The position numbers and the translations under genes were made by a program. Under the pieces are notes generated by a model. The model was not told the origin of the DNA. It saw only the letters and a program-made list of their open reading frames with translations, and ran no database searches. From GWE2-42-39 sp963668595 (GTDB lineage Bacteria > Bacteroidota > Bacteroidia > Bacteroidales > Prolixibacteraceae), in contig OY764876.1 of NCBI GenBank assembly GCA_963668595.1, positions 3,968,001-4,032,000 on the forward strand: a stretch of DNA of 64,000 nucleotides. The letters run 5' to 3'. Positions 31,589-40,312 of the stretch are shown one piece after another (position 1 is the first letter of the stretch; each line of letters begins with the position of its first letter).

Positions 31589-32885
31589 GAAAGTAGTCAG
31601 ATTTTTATTTCAAATTATAAAACAAGCCTTCGATTGGTTGTTGGATTTCAAAAAAGCACTGTTTATAATCGGAGCAGTGATTTTGCTCTTGCTGGCTGGT
31701 GCATCGGTTTATCACTTCTACATGAACCGCTTATCAGAACAAGAAGAACCTGAGGTGGTTGTGGCTAAAGAACCGGAAATGTTTTTTGGCTTTCCGGCCG
31801 ATTCGTTCCGAATAGAAAGCGGGATGATTAAAAGCGGACAAAACTTGTCAGACTTGCTGGTGCGCAAAGGAGTATCGATGACAACAATTGATTTTCTGGT
31901 GAAACAATACAAATGGGTATTCGATGCGCGAATGATAAAAACCATGAATAAATATCACTACCTGATGTCGAAAGATTCGCTTTCGTCGCTGGAATATTTT
32001 ATTTATGAAAAAAGCGTGAAAGAATACGTTGTTTACAAGTTTGGCGAAAAACAAAATGTGTATTGTGTGACAAAACCGGTTGATATAATTCAGAAAACGG
32101 CTACCGGGGAAATTTCGTCTTCGCTTTCAGCTTGTTTGGACGAACAAGGACTAAGTTATTCGCTGACCGATAAACTGGAAAATATTTATGACTGTACAAT
32201 CGACTTCTTCGCCCTGCAAAAAGGAGATAAATTCCGTATTATTTATGATGAAGAAGTAGTGGATGGCAAAACAATTGGCATTCGAGATATTTATGCGGCC
32301 GAGTTTATGCACAATAAAACCAGTTATTTTGCTTTCTTGTATGAAGAAGGAAAAGACGAATTTTATTTTGATGAGAACGGACAGAGCCTTCGGAAAGCAT
32401 TTCTGAAAGCTCCACTGAAGTTTTCGCGAATCAGTTCACGTTTCTCAAATAGTCGCTTGCATCCGGTATTGAGAATTCGCCGCCCGCATCACGGTGTCGA
32501 TTATGCAGCACCAAGCGGAACACCCGTTTGGTCAATTGGTAGTGGAACCATAATAGAGAAAGCATACCAGGCAGGTGGTGGTGGTAATTATTTGAAGATA
32601 AAACACAACCGAACTTATACAACCGTATATATGCACCTCAAAGGTTTTGCGCAGGGAATCCGCAAAGGGAAAGAAGTAAAACAAGGCGAGTTGATTGGTT
32701 ATGTTGGAGCTACCGGATTGGCATCTGGCCCACATCTCGATTTTCGTGTGTTTAAAAATGGTACACCAATTGATCCGCTTAGCATGGAGTCGCCTCGTGT
32801 TGAACCTGTTCCGAAAGATAAAATGCCGGAATTTACAATGTTGAAAGATTCGTTGACGAACGAGTTGAAAAAGATTCAGTTTTAA
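31587..32885 (+). CDS. M23 family metallopeptidase (LytM/peptidoglycan endopeptidase-like), membrane-anchored
   Basis: This 432-residue protein has an N-terminal transmembrane anchor (residues ~18-45), a periplasmic region with OapA-like/LysM-like repeats (about 70-270) and a C-terminal M23 domain (285-395). Metal ligands are visible in HPVLRIRRPHHGVDYA (His and Asp) and the TVYMHL strand. In the last motif, where HxH is usual, the sequence is GPHLDFRVF, so the second His is Asp. Such an Asp variant is common in Bacteroidota M23 proteins and may change metal binding. The ATG at 31587 lies inside an inverted repeat of the leader element. Confidence 0.88.
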   Translation: MKVVRFLFQIIKQAFDWLLDFKKALFIIGAVILLLLAGASVYHFYMNRLSEQEEPEVVVAKEPEMFFGFPADSFRIESGMIKSGQNLSDLLVRKGVSMTTIDFLVKQYKWVFDARMIKTMNKYHYLMSKDSLSSLEYFIYEKSVKEYVVYKFGEKQNVYCVTKPVDIIQKTATGEISSSLSACLDEQGLSYSLTDKLENIYDCTIDFFALQKGDKFRIIYDEEVVDGKTIGIRDIYAAEFMHNKTSYFAFLYEEGKDEFYFDENGQSLRKAFLKAPLKFSRISSRFSNSRLHPVLRIRRPHHGVDYAAPSGTPVWSIGSGTIIEKAYQAGGGGNYLKIKHNRTYTTVYMHLKGFAQGIRKGKEVKQGELIGYVGATGLASGPHLDFRVFKNGTPIDPLSMESPRVEPVPKDKMPEFTMLKDSLTNELKKIQF

Positions 32886-32907
32886 TCTTCGAAGTTTGAT
32901 TATAAAA

Positions 32908-32950
32908 GAGAAAGCTATCAATCTGTAAGTGGTTGATGGCTTTCTTTTTA
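32908..32950. terminator. Terminator between the convergent M23 and aminopeptidase P genes
   Basis: AGAAAGCTATCAA pairs with TTGATGGCTTTCT (one G-T pair) around an 11-nt loop, followed by a run of T. Confidence 0.75.
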
Positions 32951-32967
32951 TGCTGAATTTTCTTTGG

Positions 32968-34362
32968 TTAGCGAGCCGAAGCCATTACTTTTTCTACTTC
33001 CTCTGGTGTAACCGGAACTCGTTGTCCGATCACTTTAGCTCCGGTTTCGGTGATTAATAAGTCATCTTCAAGTCGGATACCTCCAAAATCGCGGTACTCG
33101 TTCACTTTGTCAAAGTTGATGAATGCGTCATGTGTTTTTTCGGCTTGCCATTGATCGATTAGCGCAGGAATAAAATAGATACCGGGCTCGTTGGTTACAA
33201 CAAAGCCTGTTTGCAGGCGGCGGCCTAAACGCAGGTAAGCGGAGCCAAACTGATCCGAAGGGCGAATCTCATCGTCGTATCCCACGTATATTTGTCCCAA
33301 GTCTTCCATGTCGTGTACATCCAGCCCCATCATGTGTCCCAGCCCGTGTGGAAAAAACATGGCATGAGCTCCGGCTGCAACAGCTTCTTTTACATCTCCT
33401 TTCATTAGACCTAATTCTTTCAGTCCTGAAGCGATTACCTCGGCAACCGCCAGATGAACCGACTTGTAGGTTATTCCTGGAGCAGCTAATTCGGTTGCTT
33501 TATTGTTGGCTGCCAGTACAATTTCATAAATCTCACGTTGTTTCGGAGTGAAAGTTCCTCCAACCGGGCAGGTTCGGGTAAAATCGGAGGCGTAGTGCAT
33601 GGTGGTTTCAGCTCCGGCATCAACCAGCAGCAAACGACCTTTTTGCAGAAGTTTCGAGTGGTCGTGGTTGTGCAGCGTTTCTCCGTTTTGCGACAGGATG
33701 ATGGGGAACGAGGGCATGCCTCCGTGTGCCAGCGATATTCCTTCGATTGTTCCGGCGATACTTTGTTCCCAAATTCCTTCCCGGGCCATTTGCATGGCAG
33801 TTACGTGCATCTGATACCCGGCTGCGCAGGCTTTTTCAATTTCTGTAATTTCGCAGGCTTCTTTTATCGATCGCAATGCAACTACCGCTTTAATCAGTTC
33901 GAGTGATGCAGCGGCTTTTTGCTGCGAAGCAGGAATACCAAGCAATTCGGTAAGAAGCAGTTTGTTTTCTGCGCGGTAAGGTGGCAAAAAGTGAATTTTG
34001 CGTCCGGCAGCAACTGCTTTGTTGATCAACTTGGCAAGGTCGCCGAATGGAGCTGTTTGGCTAATTCCAATTTCTGCTGCTTTTTCCTGCATACTTCGTT
34101 GGGGGCCCATCCAGATGATGTCTTCCATATCAACATCGTTCCCGAAAAGGTATTCGTCGCCACTATCGGCATCAATTGCTCCGGCTAATTGTTGAAAATC
34201 GAGTCCGAAGAAATATAAAAAAGAACTGTCTTGTCTGAAATGATAGGTGTTGTCGGTGTAGTTCATCGGGACATCGACATTGCCCAAAATTAAAATCAGT
34301 CCTTCGCTGATTTGTTCCTTGATCCTTTTGCGGCGGTTGATATATACTTCTTTCTGAAACAT
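32968..34362 (-). CDS. pepP: Xaa-Pro aminopeptidase P (M24B)
   Basis: This 464-residue two-domain enzyme has an N-terminal AMP_N domain (residues 1-135) and a C-terminal pita-bread M24 domain. The five metal ligands are in DAGAETTMHYASDFTRT (two Asp), HGLGHMMGLDVHD (His), NEPGIYF (Glu) and GIRLEDD (Glu). It removes N-terminal residues preceding proline. No signal peptide is visible, so it is cytoplasmic. It converges on the M23 gene and its terminator. Length is normal. Confidence 0.93.
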   Translation of the reverse strand: MFQKEVYINRRKRIKEQISEGLILILGNVDVPMNYTDNTYHFRQDSSFLYFFGLDFQQLAGAIDADSGDEYLFGNDVDMEDIIWMGPQRSMQEKAAEIGISQTAPFGDLAKLINKAVAAGRKIHFLPPYRAENKLLLTELLGIPASQQKAAASLELIKAVVALRSIKEACEITEIEKACAAGYQMHVTAMQMAREGIWEQSIAGTIEGISLAHGGMPSFPIILSQNGETLHNHDHSKLLQKGRLLLVDAGAETTMHYASDFTRTCPVGGTFTPKQREIYEIVLAANNKATELAAPGITYKSVHLAVAEVIASGLKELGLMKGDVKEAVAAGAHAMFFPHGLGHMMGLDVHDMEDLGQIYVGYDDEIRPSDQFGSAYLRLGRRLQTGFVVTNEPGIYFIPALIDQWQAEKTHDAFINFDKVNEYRDFGGIRLEDDLLITETGAKVIGQRVPVTPEEVEKVMASAR

Positions 34363-34532
34363 GAATTTTTATTTTTTAAAATGAAGGAGTAAGATAGCCT
34401 AATTTTATAGTGTATCCAATGATTTTTCTCCGCTTCAAACAAAAAGCAGAATGTACCTGATTATTTCCGGATAAATAATAAAACAGCAATGTGGTTTTCC
34501 CGTAGAAGCTAGCAAACCAAAATTCATTTGTT

Positions 34533-35270
34533 ATGGAAAACTCACTGCTAAATTACCTGAATAACCGGTTGGTAAAGAGCGAATCGCTTGCTGCATTGCA
34601 AGGTATTCAGCCCGGACCGGTAATTACGATTTCGCGCGAGGTGGGTTGTGCCGGCTTAAAACTAGCCCGAAAACTGGTCGCACACCTGAATGAAACAGCA
34701 GGAGCGGATTGCTGGAAAGTATTCAGTAAAGAAATTTTTATTGAAACGGCGCGCGAATTGGAGATGGATCATCAGAAACTGAAAAAGATTTTGTCGTCGG
34801 AAGACCGAAACACCTTCGATGAAATACTGGCTGCGCTGGGCGATAAACGCTTTAAAAGTGAATTGAGAATGCGGAAGGCAATGATTGACGCAATTCGCTC
34901 GATTGCCACCGATGGTTATTGTGTAATTGTTGGGCGAGGAGCTCATTTAATTACCCGCGATGTGGAAAAGTCGTTGCATGTACGACTGGTTGCTCCGCTC
35001 GATTGGCGAATTGGCAAAATTGCGAAGCGACACGATGTTAGTCGTGCCGAAGCGAAATCTTTTATTGAAAAAACTGAAAAAGAACGGGAGAGTGTGCGGA
35101 ACAACATTCGCCCCAAAGGGATGGTTGACGAGCCTTTTGATCTGGAAATTAATATTGCATCGTTTAAACAAACAGAAGCTGTTGTCTTGCTTGAAAAAGC
35201 GATGTTTCTGAAAAAACTTCCGGTAGTTCGTCTTTCCAAATCAAAAGTATTACTTGGTACAAAAGAGTAA
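34533..35270 (+). CDS. Cytidylate kinase-like family protein
   Basis: This 245-residue protein contains VITISREVGCAGLKLARKLV near residue 30, a P-loop-like signature of the cytidylate-kinase-like family, followed by IVGRGAHLI and basic substrate-binding residues (FIEKTEKERESVRNN). Members resemble CMP kinase, but their true substrate is unknown. The protein is much the same length as the family. It ends at the point where the convergent DUF6048 gene begins (stop-to-stop, 0 bp gap). Confidence 0.8.
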   Translation: MENSLLNYLNNRLVKSESLAALQGIQPGPVITISREVGCAGLKLARKLVAHLNETAGADCWKVFSKEIFIETARELEMDHQKLKKILSSEDRNTFDEILAALGDKRFKSELRMRKAMIDAIRSIATDGYCVIVGRGAHLITRDVEKSLHVRLVAPLDWRIGKIAKRHDVSRAEAKSFIEKTEKERESVRNNIRPKGMVDEPFDLEINIASFKQTEAVVLLEKAMFLKKLPVVRLSKSKVLLGTKE

Positions 35271-35981
35271 CTACTTTTCGGTGCGGAATACTTTCAGAAT
35301 GTCAACCGGTAAATTGTAATAAACAGAATAGCTGAAATCAAGATTTATTCCCTTTTCGGCTTTGCCATAGCCCGGAATGAAATAAACCGGAGGCATGTCG
35401 TAGTCTTTGTGGCTGATTTTAATTTTGCTGCGGATTGACCATCCCAGAAAGAGATTTTTTAACACTTCAATACGTGTTCCGAAAACTAATTCGGCCCAGT
35501 GTGCCTGAATATTTTGTTTGGGGAAACTTCCCTGTGTGTTATTCCAGTAGTTGTCATTCGAAAACGACTCAACATGTTGATTCCCCAGACTGATTGCATA
35601 ACGTACCCCCAGGTAAAGAATGTCTTTGTCTTGCTTGTGTTCGGCGACCAGAAAGTTGTAGTCAACCCCAAATCGGGTATAACTTCCGGCGCCCCGGTAA
35701 TCAATGTAGTCGGTGTTTATTTTCAGCGCTTCCCATCCTGTTTCGAGAACAGTGAACGTATTGGGCGCAATCTCCATGTCAAACGAGAGTTCGGATCCGT
35801 AGCGATCTCCTTTGTTCCATAAATGCTGAACAGGACGAGTCAGGTCATACCCAAACCGGATTCCTTTCATGCGAATGAATTTGTCGGTTCGCGGAGGTCT
35901 CTTCTGCATTTCCCGCTCCTGTTGTGCCAGGCTAATTGACGGGAGTAATAAGATTGTTAATATAAATAGCAATGTTCTCAT
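35271..35981 (-). CDS. DUF6048-like outer-membrane protein
   Basis: This 236-residue protein starts with a signal peptide (MRTLLFILTILLLPSISLA). A strand-rich region follows with alternating aromatic residues (FIRMKGIRFGYDLTRPV, VFGTRIEVLKNLFLGW), ending in strands as expected of a small beta-barrel. I assign it to DUF6048 by its layout and neighbour. The ATG at 35981 is preferred over the upstream frame start at 36056. It overlaps the end of the next gene upstream by about 50 bp. Its function is unknown. Confidence 0.65.
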   Translation of the reverse strand: MRTLLFILTILLLPSISLAQQEREMQKRPPRTDKFIRMKGIRFGYDLTRPVQHLWNKGDRYGSELSFDMEIAPNTFTVLETGWEALKINTDYIDYRGAGSYTRFGVDYNFLVAEHKQDKDILYLGVRYAISLGNQHVESFSNDNYWNNTQGSFPKQNIQAHWAELVFGTRIEVLKNLFLGWSIRSKIKISHKDYDMPPVYFIPGYGKAEKGINLDFSYSVYYNLPVDILKVFRTEK

Positions 35982-36390
35982 CCAGTTCCTTTGTAACCAC
36001 ACTATCGAGAACGACAATACTGTCGATACGGTGAGTAGTGTGTAGTATTTCTTCAATTTTGAATTTGCGGTAAAAACCCGATTCCATCGATTCGTAAATC
36101 AATGTCGGACTTGTTTGAAAATAAATGGTATCTGCCCACCCATTCAGTTTAAATGAGAAGCCGGTAAGTGGAGCATCGCTTAGAGGAAGCAAAAAACTTG
36201 AAACCGAATCTTTTTCAATCCAGTAATCGTCTTTGCCCAATCCAATAATACTGTAGGTGATTTTTTTTGTCAATACCTTATCAGAATATTGAATTGATGT
36301 ATTTACAAATGATTGAGGTGGCGGATCAAATACGTCTTTGCAGGCTGCAACGGCCAAAAGAAGAAACAGTATGTGCAGTATTTTTCTCAT
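35932..36390 (-). CDS. DUF6452-like lipoprotein
   Basis: This 152-residue protein begins MRKILHILFLLLAVAACKD, a lipoprotein signal with the lipid-modified Cys at residue 17. A beta-rich domain follows (SIQYSDKVLTKKITYSIIGL). It ends 50 bp inside the following gene, so the two are coupled. It probably faces the periplasm at the outer membrane together with the DUF6048 protein (inference). Its role is unknown. Confidence 0.65.
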   Translation of the reverse strand: MRKILHILFLLLAVAACKDVFDPPPQSFVNTSIQYSDKVLTKKITYSIIGLGKDDYWIEKDSVSSFLLPLSDAPLTGFSFKLNGWADTIYFQTSPTLIYESMESGFYRKFKIEEILHTTHRIDSIVVLDSVVTKELDENIAIYINNLITPVN

Positions 36391-36417
36391 TTTCGATGTA
36401 ATTCAGCGACGATAAAG

Positions 36418-37164
36418 TTACATTTTTTTCAAAAAGGCGATAGCAGCATCCAAATCTTCGGGGGTGTCAATGCCAATTGTTTCGAACGAAGTGAGGGCTG
36501 TTTTAATCCGGTATCCGTTGTCGAGCCAGCGAAGTTGTTCGAGTGATTCAGCTTGTTCGAGCGGGCTGACTGGCAACTGAGTTATTCGTTGTAAAACATC
36601 GAAACGATAGGCATAAAGTCCAATGTGACTGTAAAAAGTATTTTTATTTAGCCATTGATTTTGCTCCGAACCCCGGATGTATGGAATTACCGAACGACTG
36701 AAAAGCAAGGCTTCGTTGGCTTGGTTCAGTACAACTTTCGGTCTGTTGGGATTAAACAGTTCTGTTTGATCAGTGACTTTTTTTACCAGAGTGGCAATTT
36801 CTACCAAATTATTATTGAAACACGAACGTAATGCTTCAATTTGCTCTGCCCTGACAAATGGCTCGTCGCCCTGAATATTGATTACTACATCAACTGTTTG
36901 CCGGGAGGCAATAGCGCGGGCTGCTTCGGCACAACGGTCAGTTCCGCTTTGGTGCTGGTCTGAAGTATATACCGCGCGTCCGCCAAACGACTCTACTGCA
37001 TTGAAAATACGCTCGTCGTCGGTAGCGACCCATACCTGATCAAGAATTTTTGACACATTCTCGTACACCCGTTGGATAACTGTTTTATCGCCCAGTATGG
37101 CAAGTGGTTTCCCCGGGAAGCGGCTCGACTGATAGCGGGCCGGTATGATGCCAATAAACTTCAT
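36418..37164 (-). CDS. kdsB: 3-deoxy-manno-octulosonate cytidylyltransferase (CMP-KDO synthetase)
   Basis: This 248-residue enzyme activates KDO with CTP for lipopolysaccharide inner-core synthesis. Signatures are IPARYQSSRFPGKPLAILG at the start, VATDDERI, INIQGDEPF and GIDTPEDLDAA at the end. It lies upstream of the DUF6452/DUF6048 genes on the same strand, 27 bp away, so envelope genes are grouped. Confidence 0.95.
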   Translation of the reverse strand: MKFIGIIPARYQSSRFPGKPLAILGDKTVIQRVYENVSKILDQVWVATDDERIFNAVESFGGRAVYTSDQHQSGTDRCAEAARAIASRQTVDVVINIQGDEPFVRAEQIEALRSCFNNNLVEIATLVKKVTDQTELFNPNRPKVVLNQANEALLFSRSVIPYIRGSEQNQWLNKNTFYSHIGLYAYRFDVLQRITQLPVSPLEQAESLEQLRWLDNGYRIKTALTSFETIGIDTPEDLDAAIAFLKKM

Positions 37165-37265
37165 GTTCGTTCGGTTTTTACGGTAAAAAAGCTAAATCTT
37201 GTTAAAAGTATGACAACTTGTCGGTGTATTGCCTCTTAACCTGTACATTTAAGGGCTTAAAATTT

Positions 37266-37273
37266 TAACTTTG
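37266..37273 (+). promoter_or_regulatory. -7 element before the sigma-54-type regulator gene
   Basis: TAACTTTG matches TAnnTTTG. It lies 18 bp before the first candidate ATG (37292) and 27 bp before the second (37301). Confidence 0.5.
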
Positions 37274-37291
37274 CAAAAGTAATCATATTTC

Positions 37292-38533
37292 ATGCATATC
37301 ATGGATGTTCAGGAAATAAAACAACGATTTGGAATCATCGGAAACTCGCCGGGATTAAACCGTGCTATCGAAGTAGCTGTGCAGGTTGCACCTACCGATC
37401 TGTCGGTGCTTATTACCGGAGAAAGTGGAACGGGGAAAGAGAACTTTCCTCAAATCATTCACCAGTTTTCGTCGCGCAAACACGGGAAATATATTGCAGT
37501 AAACTGTGGTGCTATTCCGGAGGGGACAATTGATTCGGAGCTTTTCGGACATGAAAAAGGTTCGTTTACCGGCGCATTGGCTGATCGGAAAGGATATTTT
37601 GAGGAAGCGACCGGAGGTACTATTTTCCTGGATGAAATTGGCGAATTGCCTTTGTCAACCCAGGTGCGTTTGTTGCGCGTGCTGGAAGCTGGCGAATTCA
37701 TGAAAGTAGGTTCGTCGAAAGTATTGAAAACCGATGTGCGGGTGGTGGCAGCAACCAATGTAGATATTCCGAAGGCCATTGAAAACGGGCGTTTCAGAGA
37801 AGATTTGTATTATCGTTTAAATACAGTTCCGATTAAAGTATTGCCGTTGCGCGATAGGAAAGAAGATGTTCATTTGCTGTTTCGGAAATTTGCTTCCGAT
37901 TTTGCTGAACGCTATCGCATGCCGCCCATTCGGCTTACCGAAGATGCACAACAAATATTACGCAGTTATTACTGGCCGGGCAATGTTCGCCAGTTGAAAA
38001 ATATTACCGAACAAATATCGATTATCGAACAGAATCGTACGATTGATGCGGCAATTATGCACTCGTATATTCCGCAGCAATACGAACAAAATCTTCCGGC
38101 TCTTTACAAAGGTGTTGATGAAAAAACGTTTTCATCGGAGCGGGAAATTCTGTACAAGATTCTTTTCGATATGAAAAAAGATATGAATGACCTGAAAAAG
38201 TTGGTGCACGAAATGCTTCAGAATGGCGGTCAGCCGGCCGATTTTCATGGAGAAAATGCGCATCTGATTCAGAAATTATATCATGCCGAAGCGGGAAGCT
38301 TTGTTCCTGAACCTGCGGTTAGCCCGAAAGTGTCGTACGAGCCGGTGTTGAAAGACGATATTCTGGATACCGAAGAGTATGTGGAAGAATCGTTGTCGCT
38401 GGAAGACAAAGAGATTGAATTGATTCGGAAGGCATTGGAAAAACACAAGGGAAAACGTAAACATGCTGCGCAGGAATTGGGCATATCGGAGCGAACCTTG
38501 TACCGAAAAATTAAAGAATATCAGATTGATTGA
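37292..38533 (+). CDS. Sigma-54-interaction-domain transcriptional regulator without receiver
   Basis: This 413-residue protein has the AAA+ domain (about 15-245) with Walker A GESGTGKE, Walker B GGTIFLDEIGE and the loop GSFTGA in place of the usual GAFTGA. A C-terminal Fis-type HTH follows (ALEKHKGKRKHAAQELGISE). There is no N-terminal receiver or sensor domain, so it must be controlled otherwise or be constitutive. It heads an operon with lptE, a TPR-like gene and secG. The second Met (37301, MDVQEIKQRF) may be the real start. Confidence 0.85.
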   Translation: MHIMDVQEIKQRFGIIGNSPGLNRAIEVAVQVAPTDLSVLITGESGTGKENFPQIIHQFSSRKHGKYIAVNCGAIPEGTIDSELFGHEKGSFTGALADRKGYFEEATGGTIFLDEIGELPLSTQVRLLRVLEAGEFMKVGSSKVLKTDVRVVAATNVDIPKAIENGRFREDLYYRLNTVPIKVLPLRDRKEDVHLLFRKFASDFAERYRMPPIRLTEDAQQILRSYYWPGNVRQLKNITEQISIIEQNRTIDAAIMHSYIPQQYEQNLPALYKGVDEKTFSSEREILYKILFDMKKDMNDLKKLVHEMLQNGGQPADFHGENAHLIQKLYHAEAGSFVPEPAVSPKVSYEPVLKDDILDTEEYVEESLSLEDKEIELIRKALEKHKGKRKHAAQELGISERTLYRKIKEYQID

Positions 38534-38535
38534 TT

Positions 38536-38636
38536 ATGAAACGAACATGGTTTGCAAAAAACACAAACACGCATGGACATTGTCATGTGAGTTCCATCCG
38601 ACCATTAAAAAATAATTCATTACGGATGAAACGAAC
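38536..38636 (+). repeat. Hairpin leader element before lptE (copy B)
   Basis: This is related to 31478-31588. It shares ATGAAACGAACAT, ACAAACAC, CATGTGA and CCATCCGAC in the same order. It ends with ATCCG (38596-38600) pairing with CGGAT (38623-38627), 22 nt apart, over the lptE start codon. A second hairpin, ACAT-TGTC-ATGT, lies at about 38577-38588. Confidence 0.6.
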
Positions 38637-39147
38637 AGTCAAAATATACTTTTTCTTTATTCTGGCTTTGCTGAGTGCAACCGCATTGTATTCGTGTAAG
38701 GTTAGTTACTCGTTTACCGGAGCAGTGCCTTTGGTCGGGGTAAAAACTTTTAGCGTGGATTACATCGCCAATCGTGCGCGTTTGGTTAACCCTAACTTGA
38801 GTCAGCAAATTACAGAAGGTCTTCAGGAAAAACTGACAAGACAAACTTCTTTTAATCAAATAGAAGATAGTGGTGATCTGGAATTTTCAGGACAAATTAC
38901 CGGTTACGATTTTCGGCCGATGAACATTCAGGAGGGAGACCTGGCAGCTCAAACTCGCCTAACGGTGACAGTGAAAATTAAGTTTGTCAATAATAAAGAT
39001 CACGAGCAGGATTGGGAGAAAACCTTTACGGCAACGGAAGATTTTTCGAGTGAAACGAGTATTGATCAGGCAGAAGGAGCGATAATTCCGGAAATTATTA
39101 CGAAATTAACGGACGATATTTTTAACGCATCAATAGCAAACTGGTAA
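38626..39147 (+). CDS. lptE: LPS-assembly lipoprotein LptE
   Basis: This 173-residue protein begins with a lipoprotein signal (TVKIYFFFILALLSATALYS, then Cys at about 24). A compact beta-alpha domain follows (TFSVDYIANRARL, LEFSGQITGYDF). LptE plugs the LptD barrel that inserts LPS in the outer membrane. The ATG at 38626 is chosen because the signal peptide begins there; an upstream frame start at 38530 overlaps the regulator gene and lacks homology. The stop overlaps the next gene by 1 bp. Confidence 0.78.
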   Translation: MKRTVKIYFFFILALLSATALYSCKVSYSFTGAVPLVGVKTFSVDYIANRARLVNPNLSQQITEGLQEKLTRQTSFNQIEDSGDLEFSGQITGYDFRPMNIQEGDLAAQTRLTVTVKIKFVNNKDHEQDWEKTFTATEDFSSETSIDQAEGAIIPEIITKLTDDIFNASIANW

Positions 39148-39917
39148 TGATGACCAAAGAGGAATTTTATACCTTACTGGCAAAGCCCCGGCTAATGAAT
39201 CAGGAAAGCGCAGAGGCATTGCGTCAGCTGGTGGATAATCATCCGGCATTTCAGACCGCATGGATTCTTTATCTGAAAAACCTGATGATGCTGGAAGATC
39301 CCGCTTTCGAAACAGAATTGAAGCGCGCAGCAGTGTATATTCAAAACCGACGGGCTTTGTATTTGTATCTTCATCGTGAGTTGGAGCAGGAAGAATATTT
39401 CGAAGTATTTGACGATTCGGAGAAAACAGAAAAAGCGGATATGCTGGAAATTGATTATACATCAAGTATGGATTACCAGTTGGAGGATTCGCGCCGGGCA
39501 AACGAGGAAATGCTTTCCGACTTGGTAGAGTCGTTCCGGAAGAAAACTTTGCGTAAGGCAAATAAATCGCTGGTTGAACAATTTCTGGCTGATGAGCCAT
39601 TGATTGAACTTGATATGCCGGTGAGGGCCGAATTAGAGGTCCCAAAAGAAAAAGAGAAAGAAATTCAGCGAGAAGTTTTCAGAGAAGAACCGGAAGAGCA
39701 ACCTGCTCCGAAGCCTCAACCAAAGGCGAAGGTGCAACAGCCTTTAAGTGCTGAAAAGGAGGATTTTGTATCCGAAACGCTGGCTCATATTTATGCCCGC
39801 CAGGGATATTATGATCGGGCCATCGAAGTATTCGAAAAATTAAGTTTGAAATATCCGGAAAAAAATATTTACTTTGCGGGTCAAATTGAGAAAATAAAAA
39901 AATTAAAGAATAATTAA
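39147..39917 (+). CDS. TPR-like hypothetical protein in the lptE-secG run
   Basis: This 256-residue, charged protein has a single tetratricopeptide-like helix pair near its end (SETLAHIYARQGYYDRAIEVF with EKLSLKYPEKN). The middle is Glu/Lys/Pro-rich and disordered-looking. No membrane segment is present. It overlaps lptE by 1 bp and precedes secG by 8 bp. It is commonly found in this position in Bacteroidota, and a role in envelope protein assembly is plausible but unproven. Confidence 0.75.
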   Translation: MMTKEEFYTLLAKPRLMNQESAEALRQLVDNHPAFQTAWILYLKNLMMLEDPAFETELKRAAVYIQNRRALYLYLHRELEQEEYFEVFDDSEKTEKADMLEIDYTSSMDYQLEDSRRANEEMLSDLVESFRKKTLRKANKSLVEQFLADEPLIELDMPVRAELEVPKEKEKEIQREVFREEPEEQPAPKPQPKAKVQQPLSAEKEDFVSETLAHIYARQGYYDRAIEVFEKLSLKYPEKNIYFAGQIEKIKKLKNN

Positions 39918-39925
39918 CTGAAATC

Positions 39926-40258
39926 ATGTTTACACTAATTACTGTTTTAATATTTATTACTTGTGTGCTTTTGATTTTTTTCGTACTGATTCAAAATTCA
40001 AAAGGTGGTGGTTTGGCAAGTAATTTTCAGTCAACAAACCAAATTATGGGAGTTCGCAAAACAAATGACTTTCTGGAAAAAGTAACCTGGGGTTTAGCTG
40101 GAGTACTTTTATTCTTGTCTGTAATTAGTAGTGCTTTCATTCCTCGCGATGAAATTGCAAGTCAATCAGCAGTTCAGGAGCAAATCGAAAAAGCGGTTGA
40201 TCCGAATGCTGTACCAAGCTTCCCTGCTGCTACAGAAGCTGCTGATAGCACAAAATAA
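39926..40258 (+). CDS. secG: Preprotein translocase subunit SecG
   Basis: This 110-residue protein has two transmembrane helices (residues 4-22 and about 52-70) flanking the typical QNSKGGGLASNFQ segment. SecG assists SecYEG-mediated export. The C-terminal 35 residues are low-complexity and hydrophilic. A strong terminator follows the stop by 23 bp. Confidence 0.93.
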   Translation: MFTLITVLIFITCVLLIFFVLIQNSKGGGLASNFQSTNQIMGVRKTNDFLEKVTWGLAGVLLFLSVISSAFIPRDEIASQSAVQEQIEKAVDPNAVPSFPAATEAADSTK

Positions 40259-40281
40259 GAATATATTTGAGTTCATATATG

Positions 40282-40312
40282 AAAGGCTGTTCCTTCAGGA
40301 ACGGCTTTTTTT
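40282..40312 (+). terminator. Terminator after secG
   Basis: AAAGGCTGTTCC pairs with GGAACGGCTTT (one mismatch) around TTCA, followed by a T run. It overlaps the stop of the convergent MerR gene by 2 bp. Confidence 0.9.
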
